This document shows positions 8,268-16,230 of a stretch of DNA of 64,000 bases, in pieces. The notes under the pieces are model-generated. The model did no database searches. It worked only from the letters and a program-made list of their open reading frames with translations, and was not told the origin of the DNA. How positions within the stretch are numbered: the stretch's first letter is position 1; every line of letters starts with the position of its first letter. Origin of the DNA: Micromonospora sp. WMMD1102. GTDB lineage: Bacteria > Actinomycetota > Actinomycetes > Mycobacteriales > Micromonosporaceae. Position numbers and translations under genes: made by a program. Where the stretch lies: the NCBI RefSeq assembly GCF_029626265.1, contig NZ_JARUBN010000001.1, positions 7,257,001 through 7,321,000 of the forward strand, written 5' to 3'.

Positions 8268-8689
8268 CGCTATCGTACTCCTTTGTGGTCAGAAGGTAGC
8301 CATCCCGCTGCACGCTCGTTTCAGGACGCTGGCGCCAACAGCGACTCTCTACTCCCCAGGCGAGCCAAACCTCCGCGCGGACTAGGCGAGCAGGCTGATG
8401 GCGCCGGCGCGGTGTCTCCAACGCGCAGGCGTGACGGCCAAATTGCAACCTCTGGTGTGAGTATCAAGGGTGCACGCATCCGATCTGGGAAGTGCGTGCA
8501 CAAGACCCAGCGAGAAGTGCTGGAAAGAACGCAGAAATTGCGGGGCGAACTAGAATCCGCCAGGAGCACGGGCGTTCGTCAGACGCCAAGCGTCAAGATC
8601 GGCCATGAGCCGTTTATAGCACAGCGACGCCAGCGCTTTTGCCCTGTGTCGGCCCACTGAGGCTGTCCGAGCAGGGAACTGACTACTGA
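8268..8689. other. Spacer upstream of the RarA-C-like gene
   Basis: About 420 bases with no supported gene. Base composition is less GC-rich and codon periodicity is absent compared with flanking genes, in line with foreign or decayed DNA. The first 25 bases before 8267 hold the ribosome site of the downstream gene. No promoter was placed confidently. Confidence 0.4.
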
Positions 8690-9080
8690 AGGTCGTGTTG
8701 TTCGGTCGTGCTCGATGTGGAGGATGACCAGCGCGGCGGCTACGATCTTCCCGATCCGCCACGGGTTGAGGCTGACGTTGCGCAATGCCTTGAAGGTCAT
8801 CTTGAGCAGCAAGTTCCCGCGTTCCCCGATCGCCCGCAGGCTGTGGTGCGCCCTGTTGAACTGCTGCTGGGTCAGCAGCAGCCCGCCGTTCTTCGATCTC
8901 TTGAACGCTACGGTGACCGTGCCGGCGAGGCCTTCGTAGCCCAGATCGCCCAGAGTGCGCAGGCCCGCGCCGGCCTCGGCAAGCGCAGGCGGGATCTCGG
9001 GGTGCGTGCGCACGGCGGTGGTGTCGTGCTCCCGGCCGGGCCGCACCTCGCTGGTCCAGATCCCGCCGCTTGGTGCTCGC
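8690..9080 (-). pseudogene. IS5-type DDE transposase C-terminal fragment
   Basis: A minus-strand frame contains IWTSEVRPGREHDTTAVRTH, GDLGYEG, RAIGERGNLLLKMTFKALRN and VSLNPWRIGKIVAAALVILH, the C-terminal half of an IS5-group DDE_Tnp_4 transposase. The final DDE glutamate region (RAIGERGN) is kept. The N-terminal half, with the HTH and first aspartate, is missing: upstream of about 9080 the frame is non-homologous and abuts the IS630 copy. It is non-functional as it stands. Confidence 0.75.
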
Positions 9081-9227
9081 ATCCAGAGGACCCTCTGCCA
9101 CGGTCTCGAACTCCCACCGCCGCCGGGCCGGCTGAATTCTCTTGCCGACGTGCTGGCCGTCAGCGAGATTGAGCAGGTCATACACGTCGCGGTAGTAGCG
9201 TCCTAGTGTCCCGTGATGCTGATGGGT

Positions 9228-10020
9228 TTACTTGGCGTTGTTGTCGACGAGTTGTTTGATGCTGGTCTGTACGAGTTGGACTTTGGCCAGGATCTCGTCG
9301 GCTGTCGCGGTCCACGTGAACGGGCGGGGGTTGGCGTTCCAGGTGGTGATGTAGTCGCGGATGGACCGGATCAGGACCTGGACGGAGGAGAAGGTGCCGC
9401 GGCGGATGGCCCGGCGGGTGATGATGCCGAACCAGGTCTCGATCTGGTTGATCCAGCTGAAGCCGGTCGGGGTGTGAAGTGGAAGTGCACGTGGGGGTTC
9501 TTGTCGAGCCAGGCCAGCGCGTCGGGGGGGTGTGGGTGGACAGGTTGTCCAGCACCACGTGCACGTCACGACCTCGGTGCGGGGCCACGGCCTTGCGGAG
9601 AAAGGCCAGGAACTGCGCGCCGTTGCGCGACGGGCGGCACTCGCCGATGACCTCGCCGGTGGCGATGTTCAGGGCGGCGAACAGGTTGGTGGTGCCGTGG
9701 CGGACGTAGTCGTGGGTGCGTTTCTCGGTGGCGTCGAACTCGATCGGCAGCAGCCGCTGCGTCCGGTCGAGGGCCTGGATCTGGGTCTTCTCGTCGAGGC
9801 TGAGGATCACCGCGCCGCCGGGCGGGTCCAGATACAGGCCCACGATGTCGGCGACCTTGGCCGCGAACGCCGGATCCCTGGACAGTTTGAACGTGCCGGA
9901 CCGGTGCGGTTTGAGGCCGTACTCGCGCCACAGGTTGGCCACCCAGTGATGCGAGACCGCGTCCGCTGTGGCCGGGCCCCGCGTCGAGCCTTCCGCCGCG
10001 ACGAACCTGCCGCCGCGACG
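9228..10020 (-). pseudogene. IS630-family transposase, truncated and frameshifted
   Basis: Recognisable blocks run in order on the minus strand: HHWVANLWREYGLKPHRSGT, then ILSLDEKTQIQALDRTQ (first Asp), GTTNLFAALNIATG, VHVVLDNLSTHTP (second Asp), and in another frame TGFSWINQIETWFGIITRRA (catalytic Glu) to a C-terminal LVDNNAK. The reading frame breaks twice: at a run of seven G (9524-9530) and near 9465-9482, with the roughly 18 codons between lying in the third frame. The N-terminal HTH region is missing or scrambled beyond about 9990. All three catalytic acidic residues are present but cannot be made as one protein without two frame changes. Confidence 0.85.
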
Positions 10021-10055
10021 AGCCCGGCGACAATTTCTGCCATCTGGCGGATTAG

Positions 10056-10126
10056 CTGGCCACCCTGCCACTACTGGTGTTATTCGTCTCCGCCGGCCGA
10101 CGCCTGGTGCACTGTCTTCAAGGCTG
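10056..10126 (+). pseudogene. Remnant of a sugar-permease 3' end
   Basis: The plus strand reads LATLPLLVLFVSAGRRLVH, then a deletion and LQG-stop. This aligns with the C-terminus of the intact permease at 6941-7027 (LATLPLLVLFVFVGRRLVQ). At DNA level most bases match up to GGCCGACGCCTGGT; then about 10 bases are missing and TCTTCAAGGCTGA matches CCTTCAAGGGCTGA. It lies directly beside the truncated 5' end of the IS630 transposase. The copy is diverged, so it is not a recent duplication. Confidence 0.75.
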
Positions 10127-10592
10127 ATCGGGTAACCCGGTGCCTTCAAGTTTTTTGAGCTGGCGATCTCCTGGCGTCAGGTCGGGTGCGGGGTAGGGAT
10201 ACTCGCCGGGGAGACTGTCGAGCTGCCCCGCTTGTGCGCCCACCCTGCCGGGCTGCCCGAACCCGGTCCCGCCCGCCGGTCGATCCGAACCCCTTCGCCC
10301 CGTCCGCAACCCGGGCTTCCGTGCCTCGCCTGTGCACCCAGCTCGACAGTCTCCGCGCCGACTCCCCGCTCCGCCGCCGGGCCGCTCATCTGGGCGGCCG
10401 GCCGTCCGCCCAGATGACGTCGGTCCCACTTCACAGCGCCTCGCTTACCCGGCCCACCCCGCTCACCTGGACACCAGAGGCGTCAACAGCACCGGGTAAC
10501 GCCCCTGGTGTCCAGGTCGCTCTGGCGTCCGGTCGACGGTGACGACGGCCGTCCACCCGCAGCTGGCGTGCTACGCGGGTCCCGAGCCGGGT
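10127..10592. other. Intergenic region carrying a strong hairpin
   Basis: About 470 bases without a supported gene. The open frames present are arginine/proline-rich and lack domains. The notable content is the long hairpin at 10465-10517. A T6 run occurs at 10151-10156. Confidence 0.4.
10465..10517. terminator. 19-bp stem hairpin 3' of DUF397 gene
   Basis: ACCTGGACACCAGAGGCGT (10465-10483) pairs with 10499-10517, 18 of 19 positions matching, around a 15-base loop. It lies about 75 bases beyond the stop of the minus-strand DUF397 gene. It may be a terminator or a dispersed intergenic palindrome of the genome; a genome-wide count would tell. Confidence 0.55.
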
Positions 10593-10832
10593 TCAGCCGG
10601 CGGCCGTGCCAGTGCCGCTCCGGAGCGCCCGGAGGAAGGCGGTCCAGCCGGCGTCCTGGTAGACGAGCACCGGCCCGCCCCGGTCCTTGCTGTCCCGGAC
10701 CGCGACCCGACCGCTCCCGTCGAGCACCGGACCCGCCTCGACGCAGTTGCCGCTGCCGCTGCCGCTGCGGGTGCTGACGTGCCAGGCCACCTCGGGCAGC
10801 GCGACGGCCCGCGCCCCGTCCTGTGTCGCCAT
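10593..10832 (-). CDS. DUF397 protein
   Basis: A 79-residue protein. The pattern W-STRSGSGSGNCVEAG, VAVRDSKDRGGPVLVY and WTAFLRALRSG is diagnostic of DUF397, a small actinobacterial family usually encoded beside an Scr1-type HTH-DUF5753 regulator and proposed to act as its partner or antitoxin-like protein. Here the neighbour 8 bases upstream is such a regulator but lacks its HTH, so the pair is probably not functional as a unit. Confidence 0.9.
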   Translation of the reverse strand: MATQDGARAVALPEVAWHVSTRSGSGSGNCVEAGPVLDGSGRVAVRDSKDRGGPVLVYQDAGWTAFLRALRSGTGTAAG

Positions 10833-10839
10833 GTCGCTC

Positions 10840-11345
10840 TCACTCCAGACGCGTTTCCCACTCGGTCAGAAACGCGACGGCGGCCTTCTCCCGCAGGGCC
10901 ACCTCGCGTAGCCGATCGTACGTCTGGAGCAGCTTCTCCGCCTTCTCCGCTTCGACCACCAGGTTGCCGGCCGGCGTGGTGACGAAGCCGGCCAGCGGAT
11001 AGGGCGGACGCATCCGGAACACGGTGAACCCGCCGTCCGGGCTGGCGTGCGCGCCGACCTCGTAGGGCAGCACCGACACCTCGACGTTGCGCCGCCGGGC
11101 CATCTCACGCAGGTGGGCGAGCTGGGCGCGCATCACCTCGACCCCGCCGACCGGCCGGCGCAGTGCGCCCTCGTCGACGACTGTGGCGAACCGGACAGGG
11201 TCGTCGCCGGTCAGCCGCTGCTGTCGGCCCATCCGCAGCTCGACGAACTGGGCGATCTGCTCGTCGCTGGCGTCAACGTGCGCGGCCCGGATCAGCGCCT
11301 CGGCGTACTCCCGGATCTGCAACAGGCCCGGCAACACACCGACAC
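10840..11345 (-). pseudogene. DUF5753 regulator fragment lacking its HTH
   Basis: The minus-strand frame from about 11345 carries VLPGLLQIREYAEALIRA, then VDEGALRRPVGG, EVSVLPYEVGAHASPDGGFT and FRMRPPYPLAGFVTT, ending FLTEWETRLE. These are the hallmarks of DUF5753, the ligand-like C-terminal domain of Scr1-family regulators. In intact members an XRE helix-turn-helix precedes it; here the upstream frame is a proline/arginine-rich non-homologous stretch without any HTH. The 5' third appears to have been deleted or replaced, with the break near 11345-11360. The remaining domain could only be made from an internal start. Confidence 0.75.
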
Positions 11346-11546
11346 CCCGGAGCCGGATGGGCGCTCGTTCGCCGACGGCACGGCCCGCCGGACCCGCCTC
11401 TTCCCCCACAGAGCGGCGGACCGGGCGACCGAGCGCCCATCCACCAATCAAAGGCCCGGCCGGAACCCCGAACGCCGGCGGACCGGGCAACCGAGCAACC
11501 GACAACCGACAACCGACACGACCCTCGCCGACAGAGGGGACAGGCG

Positions 11547-12287
11547 ATGACGACGTACCACCCGCGGGCGAGCGTAGGATCAGCTGCGGCACACCAGGTG
11601 CTCGCCGCCCACGTACCCGGTCGGGAGACCGGCGTCTGTCCGATCTGTTTGGTCGCGGGTCCGTGTCCACCGGCGAACGCGGCGGCGAACCGCCTGGTCG
11701 AGATCGGCCTGCCGGTGCTGCCGCCGGTCGCGCCACACCCCGGGCGGCGCTCGCCATGGGGGTACGTGCTGCGGGCCGCGCCGCTGCTCGGCTTCGGCTG
11801 GCGCCGCCGCCGGGTTGGCGGGCGAGACAGGTGGACGGAGGCGAGAGCTGCGAGGGGGTGGGGGCGAGAACTGTGGGTGGGCGGGGGTCAGTCGGTGGTT
11901 ACGTCCCGGTGGACGGTGATGGCGGCGGCGAGCAGGGCGAGCAGGGTCCAGGCGGCGGCGACGAGCAGGCTGGTGCGGTCGCCGCCGGCGGCACCCAGGA
12001 AGGACGAGAACGGCAGCGGAGCGGTCAGCCGGCCGAGCAGCCCCTCGACGAAGACGAACCAGCCGGCGTACCCGAGGAAGAGCCAGGTGGGGCGACGCAG
12101 CACGGCCGCGTTGGTGGCGCCGAAGACCGCCAGCAGCGGCACGATGGCCAGGGTGTTCCGGTACTGCGTCAGGTCGCCCTTGGCCAGCACCGGCAGCCCA
12201 CTGACGGCGGCGAACCCGACCGCCACGACGATGCCGGCGAGCAACTGGCCGAGCAGGGTCGTCAGCCGGTTCGGCCGGGCCAGGTAG
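11547..12287 (+). CDS. Small Cys-motif protein, 3' end unclear
   Basis: The ATG 11547 has GAGGGG 6 nt upstream and begins MTTYHPRASVGSAAAHQVLA, followed by ETGVCPICLVAGPCPPANAA. The CPIC-x5-C motif suggests a small metal-binding or redox protein of a type often found next to DUF397/Scr1 genes. The convincing part ends near 11870. The frame has no stop until 12287 and so runs antisense through the ABC permease gene. Either the gene has lost its natural stop by a frameshift, or a long C-terminal tail really is made. The first 100 residues are supported; the rest is doubtful. Confidence 0.4.
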   Translation: MTTYHPRASVGSAAAHQVLAAHVPGRETGVCPICLVAGPCPPANAAANRLVEIGLPVLPPVAPHPGRRSPWGYVLRAAPLLGFGWRRRRVGGRDRWTEARAARGWGRELWVGGGQSVVTSRWTVMAAASRASRVQAAATSRLVRSPPAAPRKDENGSGAVSRPSSPSTKTNQPAYPRKSQVGRRSTAALVAPKTASSGTMARVFRYCVRSPLASTGSPLTAANPTATTMPASNWPSRVVSRFGRAR

Positions 12288-12490
12288 AGGAGTACGGCGG
12301 TGCGGTGCTGGAAGTGCTGGCTCACGCCGAGTACGCCGAACCCGAAGGCACCCATCCCGGCGAGCAGTGCCCACGCGTCGACGTTCACCGCCCCGAAGAG
12401 GGCACCCAGCACGCCGAAGACGGCGATCGAAACCCAGCTCGACCGGATCGTGGCCATCCGGTACAGCTCGCTGCGGACCAGGGCGATCAT
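11888..12490 (-). CDS. ABC-2 type transporter permease
   Basis: A 200-residue integral membrane protein with five to six hydrophobic segments, for example WVSIAVFGVLGALFGAV and TLAIVPLLAVFGATNAAVL. The start MIALVRSELYRMATIRSSW is typical of ABC-2 exporter permeases. It overlaps the upstream ATPase gene in ATGA (12487-12490), which fixes the start and shows coupling. It exports an unknown substrate or gives self-resistance. Confidence 0.85.
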   Translation of the reverse strand: MIALVRSELYRMATIRSSWVSIAVFGVLGALFGAVNVDAWALLAGMGAFGFGVLGVSQHFQHRTAVLLYLARPNRLTTLLGQLLAGIVVAVGFAAVSGLPVLAKGDLTQYRNTLAIVPLLAVFGATNAAVLRRPTWLFLGYAGWFVFVEGLLGRLTAPLPFSSFLGAAGGDRTSLLVAAAWTLLALLAAAITVHRDVTTD

Positions 12491-13374
12491 CCGGCGGTCG
12501 CCAGGTCGAGGAAGATCTGTTCGAGGTTCGGGGCGTCGCTGGCCAGCTCGTAGATCGGTACCCGGGCGCGGAAGGCGATCTCACCGACGTCCTCCGCGGA
12601 GAGGCCGACCACCTCCAGCGCGTACCCGTCCGAGCTGACCCGGCCGCCGGCCCGCTCGAACGCCTGCCACAGCCGCCCCGGATCGCGCCCCCGGATCCGC
12701 AGCCGGCGGGTGGTGCCGCCGTACAGCTCGGCGAGCGGGGCGGCGCAGCGGACCCGGCCGTTGGCGACGATCACCACGTCGTCGATGAGCTGGGCCAGCT
12801 CGGCGAGCAGATGGCTGGAGATCAGCACCGTTCCGCCGGAGCGGGCGTGCTCGCGCAGCAGCTCACGCAGCCAGGCCATGCCCTCCGGGTCGAGGCCGTT
12901 CGCCGGCTCGTCCAGGACCAGCACCGGCGGGCTGCCCAGCAGCGCGGTCGCCACCGCCAGCCGCTGCCGCATCCCCAGCGAGTAGTCGCCGGTACGCTGC
13001 CCGGCGGCGTGCCCGAGCCCGACGTACTCGACCAGGTCGTCAACCCGGGACCGGCTAGCACCGGCCAGGATCGCCTGGCTGACCAGGTGCGCCCGGCCGG
13101 TCTGGCCGGGATGGCTGATCCCCTGTTCGAGGACGGCACCGACCTGGCGGAGCGGGTGCTTGAGATCGCGGAAGCGTCGCCTGTCGATCAGCGCCCTACC
13201 GGAGGTCGGCCGGGTCAGCCCGAGCAGCATCCGCAGCGTGGTGGTCTTGCCCGACCCGTTCAGCCCGAGGAACCCGGTGACCCGGCCCGGCACAGCCGAG
13301 AACGTCACCTCGTCCACCGCCCGGACCCGGCGGTACTGCTTCGTCAGTGCGATGGCCTCGATCATCCGGGCCAT
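12487..13374 (-). CDS. ABC transporter ATP-binding protein
   Basis: A 295-residue cytoplasmic ATPase with Walker A GLNGSGKTT, signature YSLGMRQRL, Walker B VLVLDEPANGLD and switch histidine in ISSHLL. The N-terminal 220 residues form the nucleotide-binding domain; the C-terminal tail ends PNLEQIFLDLATAG, as in drug- and antibiotic-export ATPases. The ATG at 13374 was chosen because GGGTGA precedes it; an in-frame ATG at 13365 is the alternative. It pairs with the permease directly downstream, and the small gene 13409-13711 lies 34 bases upstream. Confidence 0.92.
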   Translation of the reverse strand: MARMIEAIALTKQYRRVRAVDEVTFSAVPGRVTGFLGLNGSGKTTTLRMLLGLTRPTSGRALIDRRRFRDLKHPLRQVGAVLEQGISHPGQTGRAHLVSQAILAGASRSRVDDLVEYVGLGHAAGQRTGDYSLGMRQRLAVATALLGSPPVLVLDEPANGLDPEGMAWLRELLREHARSGGTVLISSHLLAELAQLIDDVVIVANGRVRCAAPLAELYGGTTRRLRIRGRDPGRLWQAFERAGGRVSSDGYALEVVGLSAEDVGEIAFRARVPIYELASDAPNLEQIFLDLATAG

Positions 13375-13408
13375 TGTCACCCAGCCCGCCCGAAACTGCG
13401 GGGCGCGG

Positions 13409-13711
13409 TCAGACCCGCCGGAGTTCGCCGGTCTCGTCGAGTTCGCGGATCCCGGCGGCCCGGCCGAACTCCGGCTCCACCATCTCGGCGAAGACCGGCG
13501 GGACCGGACGGCCGGTCGCCGCGTAGAGCCGTTTGATCGCCGCACCCGGGCGCCGGATGTCGTCGAGCATCCCCGGGTTGATCCGGTCGAACTCCGCCTC
13601 GATCAGCCGGGTGACCGTCTCGCCCACCGTCTCGTTCCGGGCAGTGGCGAGCATGACCAGCAGGTCGTGCAGCTCACCGTCGATGACAAGTGCCCGCTCC
13701 CCGTCGTCCAT
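13409..13711 (-). CDS. Small acidic protein upstream of ABC exporter
   Basis: A 100-residue protein that I do not recognise. The first half, IDGELHDLLVMLATARNETV followed by GETVTRLIEAEFD, looks like a ribbon-helix-helix or amphipathic dimerisation segment. The second half is proline- and glutamate-rich and ends DETGELRRV. It is probably the first gene of an operon with the exporter, where a small regulator would be expected. There is no toxin-like partner next to it. The function is open. Confidence 0.6.
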   Translation of the reverse strand: MDDGERALVIDGELHDLLVMLATARNETVGETVTRLIEAEFDRINPGMLDDIRRPGAAIKRLYAATGRPVPPVFAEMVEPEFGRAAGIRELDETGELRRV

Positions 13712-13778
13712 GGCCCCACGCTAAGCCCGCCCACCCCGCTCGGGACGCGGATCCACAAAAGGCGGCCACCGCTGAGGT

Positions 13779-13832
13779 GTTAGGAGGGGGCCCTTCCTAT
13801 ACAAAGAACGATAGGAAGGGGCCCTTCCTTAC
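13779..13832. repeat. Palindromic GGGGCCC-type intergenic repeat
   Basis: Two copies of a palindromic core, TTAGGAGGGGGCCCTTCCTAT and ATAGGAAGGGGCCCTTCCTTA in outline, lie head-to-head around ACAAAGAACG. Each copy is self-complementary and the two also pair with each other. I recall such elements as dispersed intergenic repeats in Micromonospora-type genomes. It sits between the divergent 13409-13711 gene and the helicase gene. Confidence 0.7.
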
Positions 13833-13890
13833 GCCCGGGGCGGTGGTGGCGGCGGGGATGCTCGGTGCTCCTGTGTTGCATGATGCTGTG

Positions 13891-16173
13891 GTGACCGGAC
13901 AGCAGGCGCCGACCGCCGAGCGCCACCCCACCGACCGGCCCGCCGGCGTGGTGCTGGAGGCGGTGCTGGAACGGATCACCTACGCCAACGAGGAGACCGG
14001 CTACACGATCGCCCGGTTCGCCACCGACCGGACCGGCCCCGACCTGCTCACCGTGGTCGGCTCGCTGCTCGGAGTGCAACCCGGCGAGAGCGTACGGCTG
14101 GTCGGGCGCTGGGGCTCGCACCCGAAGTACGGGCGGCAGTTCGAGGTGCAGTCGTACACGACGGTGCTGCCGGCGACGGTGCAGGGTATCGAGCGGTATC
14201 TCGGCTCCGGGCTGATCAAGGGCATCGGGCCGAAGATGGCCGAGCGGATCGTGGCGCACTTCGGCGTCGACACGCTGCGGGTCATCGAGGAGGAGGTCGG
14301 GCGGCTGGTCGAGGTCCCCGGGCTCGGCCCGAAGCGGACGAAGCTGATCGCCGCCGCCTGGGTGGAGCAGCAGTCCATCAAGGAGGTGATGGTCTTCCTC
14401 TCCGGCGTCGGCGTCTCCACCTCGCTGGCCGTACGCATCTACAAGAAGTACGGCGACGGGTCGATCTCGATCGTGCGCAACGAGCCGTACCGGCTGGCCG
14501 CCGACGTCTGGGGGATCGGGTTCAAGACCGCCGACACGATCGCGCAGGCGGTCGGCATCCCGCACGACAGTCCGCAGCGGGTCCGGGCCGGCATCCAGTA
14601 CACGCTCTCCGAGGCCGCCGACGCCGGGCACTGCTATCTGCCGGAGCCGAACCTGGTGGCGGACGCCGCCGAGATCCTCGGGGTCCCGGTCGAACTGGTC
14701 CGGGACTGCCTGGTCGAGCTGGCCGCCGAGGAGGGTGTGGTCCGGGAGGCGGTGCCGAACCCGAGCAGCGAGGGCGGCACCATCCCGGCCGTCTACCTGG
14801 TGCCGTTCCACCGGGCCGAGTCCGCGCTCGCGGCCAGCCTGCTGCGACTGCTGCACCACCGCACCGACCGGATGCCGGCTTTTGCCACCGTGGACTGGAC
14901 GAGGGCGCTGGGCTGGCTGCGTACCCGGACGGGTGCCGAACTGGCCCCGGAGCAGGAGGCCGCGGTCCGGCTCGCGCTGACCTCGAAGGTCGCGGTGCTG
15001 ACCGGCGGACCCGGCTGCGGCAAGTCGTTCACCGTCTCGTCGGTGATCGCGCTCGCCGCCGCCAAGGGGGCGAAGATCGTGCTGGCCGCGCCGACCGGGC
15101 GGGCCGCGAAACGGATGACCGAGCTGACCGGGCATCCGGCCGCGACCGTGCACCGGCTGCTGCAACTGCGCCCCGGCGGCGACCCGACGCACGACCGGGA
15201 CAACCCGGTCGACGCCGACCTGGTGGTGGTGGACGAGGCGTCCATGTTGGACCTCATCCTGGCCAACAAGCTGGTCAAGGCGGTCGCGCCCGGTGCACAC
15301 CTGCTGCTGGTCGGCGACGTCGACCAGCTGCCGTCGGTCGGGGCCGGCGAGGTGCTCCGGGACGTGCTCGGCGCCGGGTCGGTCCCCCGGGTCCGGCTGA
15401 CGAAGATCTTCCGGCAGGCGCAGAAGTCCGGGGTGGTGGTGAACGCGCACCGGATCAACGCCGGCCAGCCGCCGCTGCTCGGTGACTATCCCGACTTCTT
15501 CCTCTTCCCGGTGGACGAGCCGGAGGCGACCGCCGAGCTGGTGGTGGACATCGTGGCCCGCCGGGTGCCGCGCCGGTTCGGCCTGCGGCCCCGGGACATC
15601 CAGGTGCTCACCCCGATGCATCGGGGCCCGGCCGGCGCCGGCAACCTGAACACCGCGCTGCAACAGGCGATCTCGCCGGGCCGGGAGGGGCAGCCGGAGC
15701 GCCGGCACGGCGCCCGGGTCTTCCGGGTCGGCGACAAGGTCATCCAGATCAGGAACAACTACGACAAGGGCGCGGCCGGGGTCTTCAACGGCACCGTCGG
15801 GGTGGTCACCGGGCTGTCGGTGGAGGAGCGCAAACTCACCGTCCGCACCGACGAGGCCGAGGAGATCGGGTACGACTTCGACGAGCTCGACGAGTTGCAA
15901 CACGCGTACGCCATCACGGTGCACCGGTCGCAGGGCAGCGAGTACCCGGCGGTGGTGGTGCCGGTGACGATGGGCTCGTACACCATGTTGCAGCGGAACC
16001 TGCTCTACACGGCTGTGACCCGGGCCCGGAAGCTGGTGGTGCTGGCCGGGTCACGCAAGGCGCTGGCCATCGCGGTCCGTACCGCCGGAACGGGTCGCCG
16101 GCACACCGCGCTCACCCACCGGCTGGAGTCGCCGCGACAACCGCTGGCGCGCACCACCGACCCGACGCATTGA
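13891..16173 (+). CDS. recD2: RecD2-like ATP-dependent DNA helicase
   Basis: A 760-residue superfamily 1B helicase. An N-terminal OB-like region and helix-hairpin-helix segments (GSGLIKGIGPKMAERI, VEVPGLGPKRTKLI) precede the motor. Visible motifs are Walker A GGPGCGKS at about 372, motif II VVDEASML at about 446, VGDVDQLPSVG, and motif VI VHRSQGSEYPAVV. No recB or recC is nearby, which fits the stand-alone RecD2 type that unwinds 5' to 3'. The start is uncertain: GTG 13891 has a -10-like CATGAT 6 nt before it and would be leaderless; ATG 13858 in frame adds 11 residues but has only a weak GGCGGGG site. Confidence 0.92.
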   Translation: MTGQQAPTAERHPTDRPAGVVLEAVLERITYANEETGYTIARFATDRTGPDLLTVVGSLLGVQPGESVRLVGRWGSHPKYGRQFEVQSYTTVLPATVQGIERYLGSGLIKGIGPKMAERIVAHFGVDTLRVIEEEVGRLVEVPGLGPKRTKLIAAAWVEQQSIKEVMVFLSGVGVSTSLAVRIYKKYGDGSISIVRNEPYRLAADVWGIGFKTADTIAQAVGIPHDSPQRVRAGIQYTLSEAADAGHCYLPEPNLVADAAEILGVPVELVRDCLVELAAEEGVVREAVPNPSSEGGTIPAVYLVPFHRAESALAASLLRLLHHRTDRMPAFATVDWTRALGWLRTRTGAELAPEQEAAVRLALTSKVAVLTGGPGCGKSFTVSSVIALAAAKGAKIVLAAPTGRAAKRMTELTGHPAATVHRLLQLRPGGDPTHDRDNPVDADLVVVDEASMLDLILANKLVKAVAPGAHLLLVGDVDQLPSVGAGEVLRDVLGAGSVPRVRLTKIFRQAQKSGVVVNAHRINAGQPPLLGDYPDFFLFPVDEPEATAELVVDIVARRVPRRFGLRPRDIQVLTPMHRGPAGAGNLNTALQQAISPGREGQPERRHGARVFRVGDKVIQIRNNYDKGAAGVFNGTVGVVTGLSVEERKLTVRTDEAEEIGYDFDELDELQHAYAITVHRSQGSEYPAVVVPVTMGSYTMLQRNLLYTAVTRARKLVVLAGSRKALAIAVRTAGTGRRHTALTHRLESPRQPLARTTDPTH

Positions 16174-16230
16174 CGGTCAAGAATCGACTACGGCTACCCC
16201 GGGCTGGCGCCGGGTGCGTACGGTGGCGTG

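Noticed and set aside
7334..9080. One IS5-type transposase interrupted by the RarA-C-like gene
   Set aside because: On the minus strand the C-terminal fragment lies upstream of the N-terminal one, the wrong order for a simple insertion.
9465..9530. Programmed frameshift in the IS630 transposase
   Set aside because: Two separate breaks with three frames in use fit random decay better than a single programmed shift.
12367..13536. Long plus-strand frame opposite the ABC ATPase
   Set aside because: Composition is typical of a shadow frame in high-GC DNA; the minus strand carries all ABC motifs.
13780..15924. 714-codon minus-strand frame
   Set aside because: Antisense to recD2 with no domain; the helicase motifs on the plus strand decide.
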